Positions 38,619 through 48,482 of a stretch of 49,539 nucleotides of DNA are shown here, piece after piece. Source of the DNA: Nemertoderma westbladi (taxonomy: Eukaryota; Xenacoelomorpha; Nemertodermatida; Nemertodermatidae); the NCBI GenBank assembly GCA_032718475.1, contig JAUCBJ010008965.1, forward strand, positions 1 to 49,539, given 5' to 3'. A model generated the notes under the pieces. It did not search any database and was not told the DNA's origin. It was given only the letters and a program-made list of their open reading frames with translations. Made by a program: the position numbers and the translations under genes. Numbering within the stretch: position 1 is the stretch's first letter; every line of letters starts with the position of its first letter.

Positions 38619-41441
38619 TTATAGCCCCCCCCCCCCCCCCTTACAGAGTTCTTCTATCACTGACTTAGCCATACTCACCGTGCCTCCGTAAATCGAAGTT
38701 AAGCGATCATACGCTAGTTCGAAGGCATCTGGTACACCGACAAAGGTTTCCGCTAGACGTTTCGGTTCTCCCGTCAGCGTTTGTAGCAGGTAGTTGAATT
38801 TCTCCCTCGATGTAAAGGCGCACGCTGCTATTTGTGTCTCGATGTAGTCCACAAAGGTGTGCCAATGTTTCGAGTTACCTGAAAACTTCGGTGGTTGTTG
38901 TACCGGTAAACCTTGTCTCGCTGCGAATTTCGCTATCTCCTCGGCCACGTTCAAAGTTTCGCGTCCTTGGTTGGCAATCGAGTTGATGTTCTCTCGTCTT
39001 GGCGCTTTTCCTTGATACGAGGTGTTTCTCGATTGTTGTTTTCTTTGCTGCTTCGGGTGTCTAGAGTGTTCGAACTCGTTACCTCGCGAACTATCGGTTT
39101 GAGTTTCCTCTAAACGTTCCTCTATCTGGGCCAACTTGTCTACAACTGGGCGCATTATTTCGGCGAGTTGTTGCGTACTAATTGCGTCCGTTGATTGTAA
39201 CGCCTTCTGTGTTGGTATATTTTGTGGAGGATTATCTATAAAGGAATTGTCTGAACGCTCACGTTTACATTCGTCGGCCGCTCCTGTTCTAAATACCTCG
39301 CGTTCCGGGTAATCCGACTCGCTTGAAGTACTACTGTCACCTGGATACGGTGGTCGACGTGCTCGTGTCCGTTGCGTCGTCCGAATTCTAACATCGTCTA
39401 CTGTTCTCCGCTGTTCGGTAGGCTCGCAAGTCTTCCTCGAAGTCGTAGATTGCGATGTAAACTGGTTGAACGGTCGCGTATCCACTGGTCTCCGTTGTTC
39501 GGTAGGCTCACAAGTCTTCCTCGAAGTCGTAGATTGCGATGTAAACTGGTTGAACGGTCACGTATCCACTGGTCTCCGTTGTTCGGTAGGCTCACAAGTC
39601 TTCCTCGAAGTCGTAGATTGCGATGTAAACTGAACCGGTGGTCGAATGACAGCATTTGAATCTAAAGGCCTTGTAGGCCTAAACGTCATTGGGTAAGCGT
39701 AGTGTGTAACGGGTTTAGGTGTCGAAGGTTGACTCACCTGTTTAGTCGTCAGTAGTGCAGGTCCAGTCAACAAACTACTACGATCTGTAATCGGTGGATT
39801 ACTTACCTTGACTTTCGGAATAGGCGATGACGTTGCTCTTGGCGGTGTAAACTTGTCCGGAATAACAAACCTGTGTTCTGTCGCACCATGGATAGGAGAA
39901 ATATTACTACTACCAGCAATCAAAACAGGTTCCTTAGTCGTAACTGGTGCAAACATAGGAGTTACTTGAGGGAATCTTTGACATAAGTCTTTAACTAATT
40001 GTCGTTCCCGTCCAGGTGCTCCTATCGAACCTTCCTTCATTCGTTCCTGGATTTGGAGGTGCCTTACCTCCATCTGGTCTAAATCATGTCCGTCTCGAGA
40101 TCTCATCGATCGATCGCGGGCTTGTAGATCCAGATCTTCCTTGGCGTTGGCTAATTCTCTCGCCTTCTTCTCGAGTTCGAAACGAAGTTTAACTTCTTTC
40201 TCGCGTTGTTCCGTTTGTTGTTGTTGCGCCTCGAACTCTGCTTGTCGTATAGCTGACTGAGCCTTTATTTGCCGTTTTTTCATTTCGGTTCTCGCTTCTG
40301 AAGCTAACCTTTGTCGCTCTAACTCGGATGCTGCCGCTGCCGCTGCCGCTTGTCGCTCTAACTCGGCCGCTGCCGCTGCCGCTTGTCGCTCTAACTCGGC
40401 CGCCGCCGTTCGTTGCGCTAACTCGGCCGCTGCCGCTTGTTGTGCAATGTCCAACTCTAACCTTTCCATTTCGGCTGCTTCCAACTCAGCTTGTTCTTGC
40501 AGATGAGAGATTCTCGCAACATTCGCAATGCGTAGTTTCTCTTCTTCTGCTGCTGCTTGTGCCATTAGCAATTGAGTTTGTTCCTCCCACTCCTGTTGTT
40601 GTATGTAGATCTGCTGTTGTCGAGCAATTTCTGACGTAGCCATACTCACCTCGCCAATTTCGCTGCGAATACTCACCAGTGATTGATCTAGTGTTCCCGG
40701 TGCCGGTTCGATTTGTGCGAGTGAAGTTTCCCTCGTAGCCTCCGGCACGGTATCCCAATCTCCGACGTCCTCGCCGCACATGCGTAAGTGATCCGTCAGG
40801 TGTTTCAATTGTCCATCCAGCCTATACAGTTCCTGTTCTTCCTCGGGTTGCAATAATTCGTCCGAAACTGACTCACCTAACAACTGGTCCGCTTGTTCCT
40901 GTTGTATCTCCCTAATCGTCGACTTAAACTGAATCAGTTTCTCTCTAGCGATCATTAGTTTCTCGAGGATTCTAAGTTGAGTATCCATGTCCTGTCTCTG
41001 TCTAGCTAGATCTTGTAGACTGATAAGGTTATCTACGGACTTATGTACTCTACCTTGTACTCTAACCTGGAGGGTGTAGAACTCAAACCGAGACATTGGA
41101 GCGGTTAACTCGTCTAATATGCGTTGGCCTTCTCCAATACTCCTGGTAATATGCGCCATGTATCCGCCGACGCTTCTAACCACGCTCTCCTGGCTTCCTA
41201 CTGAACTTACCATGTCCGTTTCCCTATATCTAGGTTGCGGAACAGTTAGAAAGTCCTCGGTCCTGCCGTCGCCTCGTACTACGGCATCCGGTACTCCCAT
41301 TGGATGTACTGGTGACGCACACGGTGTAGGTTCGGTAGGCTCGCTAGTCTTCCCCTGTAGTTCTTCCGCTGCTGACTTATCCGCATCACATGAGTCATAG
41401 TCGGTAGGTGTATTCTTCGTATAGTCTTGTTTGTCACTCAT
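38619..41441 (-). pseudogene. gag: Bel/Pao gag N-terminal and capsid part (one nonsense codon)
   Basis: One frame from ATG at 41441 to the poly-G tract. The N-terminal half is a long coiled coil rich in Gln, Glu and Ala (blocks AAAELERQ repeated). The C-terminal third holds the DUF1759-type Bel capsid region: PPKFSGNSKHWHTFVDYIET, then LTGEPKRLAETF and RLTSIYGG. A TGA at 39,558-39,560 interrupts the frame inside the third unit of a triple repeat. The sister unit has CGA at this codon, so it is a simple C-to-T change at a CpG. The G tract at 38,625-38,640 then puts the zinc-knuckle part out of frame. Expected role: virus-like particle shell and RNA packaging. Confidence 0.87.
39405..39650. repeat. 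Triple ~84-bp tandem repeat in gag
   Basis: Three units of about 84 bp encoding TSQSTTSRKTCEPTEQRR, each including one copy of the dispersed 16-bp motif. Units are nearly identical; the stop codon distinguishes one. Confidence 0.85.
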
Positions 41442-42255
41442 TTCGGTAGTTGTAAGTCAAGTAAAATGTGAGTGTCAAAGTATCAAATTTACCGTATTTA
41501 TATTTAAACGGTACTAATTACAGTCATATAAAATTAGCCTACCGGCCGATTCTATAGCAGATGGATAAAATTAGCCTAAACGGCCAATTTTACAGCAAAT
41601 AAATGTCACGGAATAAGTATATAATAAAATTAGCCTAGCGGCCAATTTTATAACAAATAAATCGGATAACGATATGCGTTATCAAAAGGTAAATTAAATA
41701 CAATAATACGGACTAATTCAGCAATGAACTAAGAAATCGTACGGAATGCATAAATACTTGAGACAGTGGAACCCACAATAATTTTAACTAATACAGTAAT
41801 GCCTAACTTATTTATGCAACTTTTCAAACTCAGCCACTCCAATAATTCTCCAGAAAAACAGATTCCCAGATACAAACCGGACGTGAACCTTTCCGTTTCC
41901 AGCGTTGCGGACGAAGTGCGATTTTCCCAACCAAAGTAGTTGAGTTATCTATCTCCCAAACTTGCTAAACACGGTCTTGCTCTCGTTACAGTCTAGAAAT
42001 GAGTTCTGAATCCTGAAAAACAAAAGAGTTAGGTTTTACTTTTACGAAAATTTTGTACCGGTACAATATGGTATTTAAACCCTTTTTAAACACCGGTATT
42101 CAATTCCAAAAATATTTTACACGCGGTTCAAATCAAATTTTATTTCAAAAAAAATTACCACTTAGCTAATCAAATATAAACTTTTACCTCAAAATACAAA
42201 ATTTTCAAATAACTTTAGTCCTACCGAACCGTAGTTCAGTAAAACATATTCCTAC
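41442..42255 (-). other. 5' leader of the Bel/Pao element
   Basis: About 814 non-coding bases between the 5' LTR and the gag ATG. It contains the three hairpin repeats at 41,528-41,651 and otherwise no clear feature; a donor splice site cannot be fixed by eye. Confidence 0.5.
41528..41651. repeat. Three imperfect hairpin repeats in the 5' leader
   Basis: ATAAAATTAGCCTANCGGCC then AATTTTAT, at 41,528-41,555, 41,565-41,592 and 41,624-41,651. Each is an inverted repeat of about 11-12 bp with a ~4-6-base loop (TAAAATT.GCC / GGCCAATTTTA). Their place between promoter and gag suits an RNA packaging or dimerisation signal; this is inference. Confidence 0.7.
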
Positions 42256-43725
42256 TAATGCGAAGAGACAGTGACAATACCTGCAATATCTTACTGTAAA
42301 GTTTGTGAATCAAATCATAAATCCGACCTTCTCACCAAAACAGTAAACTCCAAGTAAGTGAATATATTGCAGTATTGGTCCCTTATAACCGGTGAGGCAG
42401 AAAACAGTCTACGAGCAGACAAACTTCGATAAAACAAAATCCCGCGCAGCGAATCCTAAAATCAGGCTGACTCACTGACGGACTAAGGGGCTCGTATACT
42501 TTGCCGCGGTGTGATTTATATGGTTGGGCGAAAGAGGCGCTAGCTAGGTGCAGAGATTTTGGAGATGTCTAACTAGCGGGCAAAGCGCAGTACGGACAAA
42601 AGTTAATTTTATATATTTTGAGGTGTAAATAATTTCTAACGCGCGCGTGTTAATTCTGAACCGTCAAGATCAGTTTTGCTCCTTCATATATATAATTACT
42701 GGGTACGGTGTGCATTTTACAAATATTCTAATTTTGTAACTTGTAGGGCCAATACTCACGAATAATAAGGCTCCTTCCCCTCTTGCGTATTTCCAGGACT
42801 CAAATTCAGGCATAAAGTTAATGCTACGCCCAGAATTCGGCAATTTTAATTTACCAGGTCCCTAATACTAAGAAGAAATGTGTTAGTTTACTACAGTAGG
42901 CGTACGGTTACTAATAGCTAGCCTGGCGTCCTATCTAGAATTTTGGTTACCTAGGTGGGCTTGGTAACTTCCTATCAGGATGTCGGCGGGGACACGGTAG
43001 ATGTTAGTATATCCCTAATAGCCTCAATTTATTTGCGCCTAGTCGTAAACTGCCCTACCGCCTGAACGGTACAATCCTAATTCAGGTGAAACACAGCAAC
43101 CCTCCTAGCCTACAAGTTCTAATGCAATGGACACCGTTGTACTACAAATAGTCGCAGACGCACCTGTACTTAGCAAGAGTTAGGCGTACAGTTTGCTGCA
43201 CCCTACCAATGTGTATGCTTTGTACCGGTGTGCCTACGTCCTATCTGCGTACTAGTATCTCTGCCTGAGCTCTCTCCCCCCTCCCCCCGTAGGAATATGA
43301 AGGTCTACTGCGGTTTTTTCCTGAATTAAGACAGTACAGTCCCTAGATGTAATTTTAGGCGTACAGCGTGTCACTACCTCTACCTTTGATCTTTGGTCTT
43401 ACACTTAGGTAGCAAGGCATCGAACGCTGTCTAACCTTTCAGGCGATGGGTGAATAACTAAGATGATATTGCGGGTTGTCTCCTGTCTACATTCCCTTGT
43501 TGTTCCCGTTCATTGCTGCGGCCCGAAGTCTAGCCAGCCATCCTGTCCCTTAGTTGGGTTCACCGTGGTGAAGCATGATAAAACAGATAGAAAAGGGCAG
43601 ATGTGACAAGTATTTCTAACTTTTATTACAAAATCAAACAATAACTATTATACAATAAACAATGTAATCTGAAATAATATTGTGTAAGATAGAAGATTGA
43701 TTAATAACTAATGAACGAAATCGCA

Positions 43726-43735
43726 CCTTTATATA
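43726..43735 (-). promoter_or_regulatory. TATA box in the 5' LTR (active-position promoter)
   Basis: TATATAAAGG on the minus strand, about 420 bases from the LTR start; predicted start of the genomic RNA near 43,700. Confidence 0.6.
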
Positions 43736-43953
43736 GCAAATTTGTGCTGCAATCAATCGAGAAAATTCTCGATTGTTCTATAGGTTCTAACAGGTTTTTA
43801 AAGATAGCTATTGGTCCAGCTAATATATAACTTGTACGACATTGGTTACAATCTAATAACTACAGTCCCATTGGTTAATCTAGGTACGGACAAATGCAAT
43901 TTAATTTGTAGCGGTCAATTTAAAGGAGTTGAAATTCTGCACAAAAAATAATT

Positions 43954-44030
43954 CGCACCTACTAGGATTCGAACTCAATACCTACTACACATATAATTTC
44001 CAACGCTCTACCGACTGAGCTACTGAACCA
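43954..44030 (-). repeat. tRNA-like segment in the 5' LTR
   Basis: Copy of 27,358-27,434, with intact A and B boxes in the sense direction of the element. Confidence 0.7.
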
Positions 44031-44163
44031 CGTGACTAATCATTGTTCAAATATATATGGCAAATACAAATGAGGACTTGATGTAATCTTTAGCAAAGTT
44101 AATTCGAATAAAATAAAAATTTTGAAAATCCACGGCATTTAGGGAATATAATTCTATAAAATT

Positions 44164-45170
44164 GGTAAAATGAAATTTTCTTAGTAAACCGTGAAAATTG
44201 CAGGTCATAAAATGCAAAATTCTCCTTTCTATAGAGGTTTAAAGAAAAAAGTGGATTTTTTGGTACTTTTCAAATGTCCAATTTTATTTGACCATGATCG
44301 TAGGCAAAAAATGAAAATAACAAGCAACCAGCACTATTCAGAAAAACAAATATACAAAATTTTTAATTCACTTATACAATGCTATACATTTATTTTACAT
44401 TTTTAGGTTTTCTGGGGCGCTGATTCTAATGGAATACATTACTAATTTGCCAGATGATTGCTAATCGTATTTTCGGCGTAATATGGCGAATTTTGGTGCT
44501 ACCACCAATATTCGTACCCATCAACAAAATGTACAAGTTTGAGATGTCCAGTGCGGTTTTTATTGATTCCATCGGATTCAGGACCCTCATAAACCCGTAT
44601 GACGCAAGAAACAAGATAATAATACATATTGATCAATTTGCTTATTTTCAAAAATTTGGTGCTAGAATAGATTTTCACACAAATTCTCACAAAAATTTTC
44701 ACACACCCGATAAAAATACAAGTGTGAAAACTCTTATGCAATTTTTACTTGTTCCATTGAATTCAGAACCCTCACAATCACATATGACGCAGGAAACAAG
44801 GTGACACAATCAATTTATAAATTTGATGGTTTTCAAGATTTGGTGCTAGCACCAAACTTTGCACCCTTTTCGAAAAATACAAGTTTGAGATTTCTAGTTA
44901 GATAATTATTTATTCCATTGAATTCAGAACCACCATAAACCTCTAAAATGCGAGAAATAAGTTGTCACAAGCAATTGAACTATAGAATGGATTTTCAAAG
45001 TTTCGTGCTGGCACCAAATTTGCACACAGCGCCGAAAAATACAAGTTTGATACTCCTGGTGCAACTCGTAAATATTCCATCGAAACCAGAACCTCAAAAA
45101 ACCCTATATTTGAAAACCTTTTTCACTATTAGTAAGACAATAGATTTTTAGGAAAAGTCATAAAGTTTCA
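44164..45170. repeat. Diverged ~165-bp tandem repeat, right of the provirus
   Basis: Four degenerate units, starting at about 44,490, 44,655, 44,840 and 45,000. Each has TTTGGTGCTAGCACCAAA-like, AAATACAAGTTTGAGA-like and ATTCCATTGAATTCAGAACC..CATAAACC-like blocks. The same blocks occur at 24,885-25,070 on the other side of the provirus, so the provirus split one array. The stretch 44,164-44,480 shows nothing. Confidence 0.6.
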
Positions 45171-45224
45171 GATTTACAACTGCGTTTGTTTCATAGTTAT
45201 AACAACAAAACCACGGGAGGGGTC

Positions 45225-45274
45225 ATATTTACCCCCCCCCCCCCCCCCCCCCCACCCCGGGTATAATAGGGTTA
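45225..45274. mobile_element. Possible solitary TTAA-type terminal repeat with a C-run
   Basis: It ends ...CCCGGGTATAATAGGGTTAA, close in design to the right end of the TTAA element at 668-1154 (CCCGGTATGGATAGGGTTAA), with a ~20-C run just inside. I could not find the opposite end, so it is a remnant at most. Confidence 0.4.
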
Positions 45275-45392
45275 AGTTTAGCTACTTCCATCGTAGTTGC
45301 ACCTTGCCAAGCAGGGCTTTAAATACAAATATACCGGTAGTTTTATTAGCACAGTGTAAGCAATTACTACACGTTCGTGGGGTCTTTGGGCA

Positions 45393-45690
45393 ACAAAGTG
45401 AGCAAAGCCTTTAGCATATGGGTACCATTAACGACTTGTCTGCCGTTAGTCAGAAGTCTTCAACACAATAATCGTCCTCCTCTTGTGCCTCGTTGCGTTC
45501 GTTCGTTTTTGACTAAACTTCAGATTGTTTCTAAACTTTTAACGGACTACATACATAGCAAGTTTCGTTTAATTTCATCAAGGAATAACCGAGTTATTAG
45601 CGATCAAAAATTTACGACGACGACGACGACAGACGACGACAGACAACTCGCCAATGGCACCCATATGCTAAGGCTTTGCTCACTTCGTGG
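45393..45690. mobile_element. Foldback/MITE-like element with ~50-bp arms
   Basis: Arms AAGTGAGCAAAGCC.TTAGCA at about 45,397 and its reverse complement ending near 45,687. The arms extend through CATATGGGT(A/G)CCATT to GTTGTCTG-like sequence with few mismatches. About 200 bp between the arms contain a GAC microsatellite (45,614-45,645). The 112-aa frame across it is not convincing. Confidence 0.65.
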
Positions 45691-45693
45691 CTC

Positions 45694-46199
45694 GCCCTAC
45701 AGTACAGTAATCTAGCTAGTATAAAGCCAGTAAACTAGCTAGTATAATCTCATAATATTTTTCAATAAATATTTTACATCTAAATAATTCATGTTCGGAT
45801 GGAGTTGTAGTAGGCCGATATTTTCTCGAAAAACCACGATTATACGGATATATTACAGGTTGGTGCCCCAGCAATAAACAAAAAGTTAGAATTGATGATA
45901 ACATATAATTATTGTTTGTTCGAGATATATAACTACTGTATTTCAGCCTACAGCCCCAGTAATTAATGACGGTAGCCTACAGATTATAATTATCTTCAGG
46001 TTTCCAGGTCATCCGTATTATTCCATTTTAAAACAATAAGAAAAATGTATAAAATAACCCGAAGGCCAAAAATAGGGTTTTAAATCAAAACGAAGCGCCG
46101 TAACTAGATTTTTTGTTTTTATCCATTATCTCAAAACTAATTACATAAGCGACACTGCCTTGAAGGTTACAATTATACAGTAATGCATATAAGTCTTAT
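45694..46199. other. Non-coding, nothing recognised
   Basis: AT-rich. Two copies of ACTAGCTAGTATAA-like sequence near 45,711 and 45,731. No gene or mobile element was recognised. Confidence 0.35.
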
Positions 46200-46607
46200 T
46201 TAATTAGCATATATGTTTCTTAGATTGTTGATTTCTGATTGTAACCCGTCATTTTCCAGTTTCTTTTTTTTCACTTCTGTTACAAGTTCTTCAAGATCAT
46301 TATTTCTTCCAACAATATTGTTTATGTAGGTGTCATCCTCCGCCATGCCTTCACAATAGATACCGGTACCATTTGTTTTTTTTTCGATTTCGCTTTTCTT
46401 TGGTGCTGGGAGTGGGAATATGTATATGGGCTTTTTGAAGAAATAGATGTTTAACATTGAAAAAATTACCACCGCTACTATTAGAACCAAAATCGCGGCA
46501 ACTGATATACTCAAGATTATTCGGAACCTCTTCAGACGCCTTTCAAAACCTTTAAGTTTCTTTTTAGATGCTTTCCTGTTGAAGGGTATTGAAGTTTCAA
46601 ACGACAT
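46200..46607 (-). CDS. Small single-pass membrane protein, unknown
   Basis: 135 residues. The N-terminal ~30 are strongly basic (RKASKKKLKGFERRLKRFR), followed by one clear membrane segment (ILSISVAAILVLIVAVVIFS, residues about 31-50). By the positive-inside rule the N-terminus would be cytoplasmic (type II). The distal part holds two Cys-free acidic stretches and a short heptad-like end (LEELVTEVKKKKLENDGLQ). It may be a real small gene, or the first exon of one with the stop in an intron, or an element remnant. There is nothing around it to set its role. Confidence 0.4.
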   Translation of the reverse strand: MSFETSIPFNRKASKKKLKGFERRLKRFRIILSISVAAILVLIVAVVIFSMLNIYFFKKPIYIFPLPAPKKSEIEKKTNGTGIYCEGMAEDDTYINNIVGRNNDLEELVTEVKKKKLENDGLQSEINNLRNIYAN

Positions 46608-46802
46608 CCCTGGGTACTGTATGTCAGCGTCAGCTAGTACAGTAGATTGTATATTTTATGCGTGTGAACAGAACAGAATGACAGTTTCTCTCTCAGTAGT
46701 ATTGGTTAGTGTCAGTGAAATGTGTAATTCTATATGATAAATGTGTTATTCTCTCTCCTCAGTAGTACTGCCCTATTGGCTGTGCCAGTGAAATGTGTTA
46801 TT
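46608..46802. other. Short repeats upstream of the MITE
   Basis: Blocks (A)GTGAAATGTGT(T/A)AT and CTCTCTC.CAGTAGTA recur at 46,690-46,800. It ends with GTGTTATT, the target duplication of the following element. Confidence 0.4.
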
Positions 46803-47364
46803 TGGTACTGGTGCAGTATGCGTACACCCCCCACCAAAATTTATCTACGGGCTAGTTTTTGTGAATTTTTTTTTAATGAACCAGAACATGTTAGCTATTT
46901 TATTTTGAAAAAATAATGCTCTAGAACAAATATTTTTTGTTCTAGAACACTTTTTAGACAAAAGCCAGATTTGTATTTAAAAAGAAAGGTTAGGGATGGA
47001 TGTATAAAATACATAAAATATTTTTTTTTATATTTTGAAATTTTTCAATTAAATTATGATGATAGCTATTAAGATTTATGGTATTTAATAAATTTTAATC
47101 TTTTAACCAATAGATTTCGATAGAAATATAGTTTCGTATATTACAGTCATTAAAGTAAATGTATTAGTTTCAATGTTCTAGAATGTTGCAAGAAATTCAA
47201 ATATTCTTATATACTGTTCCAGAAAAAATATTTGTTCTAGAACAGTTTTTTTTAATAAACACAATAGCTAACATGTTCTAGAACAGTACAATAAAATAAA
47301 TTTTAAAAAACTAATAAGTACAAAAAATTGGTGGGGGTGTATGTACGCATACTGCACCAGTACC
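46803..47364. mobile_element. MITE with ~40-bp TIRs and 8-bp TSD GTGTTATT
   Basis: TIR GGTACTGGTGCAGTATGCGT at the left and its reverse complement at 47,345-47,364, continuing with small indels into CACC-rich and AAAATT sequence. A second inverted block (GAACATGTTAGCTATT near 46,884 and 47,262) lies inside. GTGTTATT flanks both ends (46,795-46,802; 47,365-47,372). An 8-bp duplication fits hAT-type elements among others. Inside are three full TGTTCTAGAACA palindromes or close variants. No coding capacity. Confidence 0.8.
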
Positions 47365-47439
47365 GTGTTATTCTATATGATATATGTGTTTTGATAATAA
47401 GTGATTTGATATAAGTTTATTGGCTAGTGCCAGATAAAT

Positions 47440-47735
47440 GTGAAAAAAGTAAAAAGTAAATTTTCTTCGGCCGCTAAGGCCAGGGATTACGCACAATCAA
47501 TGTTTGACGACTTATTTCCAGTGCGGTCCCCCCAGAACTTTACTCCACAGAGGAAACTCCAGTACTCATTTAACTACCACTTAAGGATGCAAGGCAGAGA
47601 TGCGCCCTGGCTGGTCCCTTTAAAGCATTCGTGCCGTAATGAAAACTGCCCTGGCCCATGTGAGGATCGAACCCACGACCTACGGGAGATGTAAATTCAA
47701 TGCAACCACTACACCAAGGTGGAACCTTTGGTTAT
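47440..47735 (-). repeat. tRNA-derived SINE
   Basis: On the minus strand the head reads TGGTGTAGTGGTTGCAT (A box) and GTGGGTTCGATCCTCAC (B box, about 47,665-47,682). A ~220-bp body follows, ending in an A/T-rich tail near 47,440. The 84-aa plus-strand frame through it is an artefact of the repeat. The family cannot be named from sequence reading alone. Confidence 0.65.
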
Positions 47736-48390
47736 GAGTTATTCAATGTCTTATTCTATAACCAACAATATTATTAACCTGAAAAGAGTCATGTCTAAAA
47801 CACAACCAAAACATTACCTAATACCATATAAAGTAAAAAAACAGTTTCTTTCTAAAAAATAAAAAATTTTATAAGCATAATTTTGGCTACAGTGCCGTAT
47901 GCCACTTCACTTTTTAAACCTTAATCATTGTTATTAAGGCAACAAAACTAGTTATAGAACACCTTATAAATGTTATTTAACTATTATAGAACATAAATAA
48001 AATAAAAAATATAATGTTCTAGAACATGTAGATAGTTATTTTTTAATTTTAAATTAGCTAGTAATTAAAAAAAAAACAGATTTCAACTTATAATAATTTG
48101 TTGCCAAATGTTTTAACATTTTTACATTTTTATAGTTTCAAAAATACTAGCTAAGTAAAAAAAACACTAGCTACCATAACAAACAACATATCTACTAATA
48201 ATTACCAATAATAAAAACGAAAAAATACCGTATTTTTTAAATTTAAAAATTTAAATTTGTGTGGTCGGCCGTTCCTCGAACGGCATTACTATTGTATGTA
48301 TCAGCAAAAATTGAAAATTCTAGTATGACATTTTCTGTACTATATTTTGTTTTTTGTTTATGTTTATTAACTACTTCTTCATTTATTAGC
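47736..48390. other. AT-rich non-coding
   Basis: No gene. It contains one perfect TGTTCTAGAACA palindrome at 48,015-48,026, like those in the MITE at 46,803-47,364, and CTAGCTA-type words repeated at 48,055-48,180. Confidence 0.4.
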
Positions 48391-48482
48391 TAGGGGGCCG
48401 TCCAAGTATGACGATTTTCCCAACCCCCCCCCCCCCCCCCCCCCCCCCTAAAGTGCTGACGTCATACTTGGACGGCCCCTAG
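48391..48482. mobile_element. 92-bp TIR element around a C25 tract
   Basis: TAGGGGGCCGTCCAAGTATG at the left and its near-exact inverse CATACTTGGACGGCCCCTA at the right end, with 25 consecutive C (48,424-48,448) inside. GGGGCCGTCCA-type ends are widespread in invertebrate MITEs. Flanks both show TAG, compatible with a short target duplication. Confidence 0.65.

Larger units (their letters stand above)
27863..41353 (+). repeat. Dispersed 16-bp motif, 11 copies inside the Bel/Pao element
   Basis: Consensus on the plus strand GGCTCGCGAGTCTTCC, mostly preceded by A(A/G/T)A. Copies at 27863-27878, 28060-28075, 28319-28334, 29084-29099, 30232-30247, 34904-34919, 36929-36944 (two changes), 39421-39436, 39505-39520, 39589-39604 and 41338-41353. 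All are in the same orientation. The core CTCGCGAG is palindromic in the best copies. Copies fall in gag, pol, the accessory ORF, its flank and the 3' UTR, and are read in different frames (minus-strand peptides GRLASL or KTCEPTE). I found none in the LTRs or elsewhere in the window. Confidence 0.85.
25668..44158 (-). mobile_element. Complete Bel/Pao LTR retrotransposon (nested RTE-like LINE inside)
   Basis: Transcribed leftwards: 5' LTR at 42,256-44,158, leader, gag, pol, two accessory ORFs, 3' LTR at 25,668-27,562. The total is about 18.5 kb, or about 16.4 kb without the inserted LINE, very large for the family. LTRs differ by about ten substitutions, a 1-bp and a 7-bp indel, i.e. near 0.5%, so insertion is recent. 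The LTR ends are not TG...CA: read in the element's direction they start TATAGAAT and end CGCATTA. I could not recognise a tRNA primer-binding site next to the 5' LTR. Confidence 0.9.
42256..44158 (-). repeat. 5' LTR of the Bel/Pao provirus
   Basis: 1903 bp, partner of 25,668-27,562. It differs by two insertions (1 bp near 43,717 and TAATAAC near 43,857) and about ten substitutions. It drives transcription towards lower coordinates. Confidence 0.92.

Noticed and set aside
39405-39650. CRISPR-like array in the triple repeat
   Set aside because: Units are contiguous, without unique spacers, and lie in a eukaryotic retroelement gag.
40328-40639. Leu/Pro-rich plus-strand frame opposite gag
   Set aside because: Antisense of the Ala/Gln coiled-coil repeat of gag.
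45377-45715. 112-codon plus-strand gene
   Set aside because: The frame spans both arms of a foldback element and a trinucleotide run; no motif or start context supports it.
47440-47694. 84-codon plus-strand gene
   Set aside because: It runs through the tRNA-derived SINE, antisense to its Pol III boxes, and ends in the B box region.
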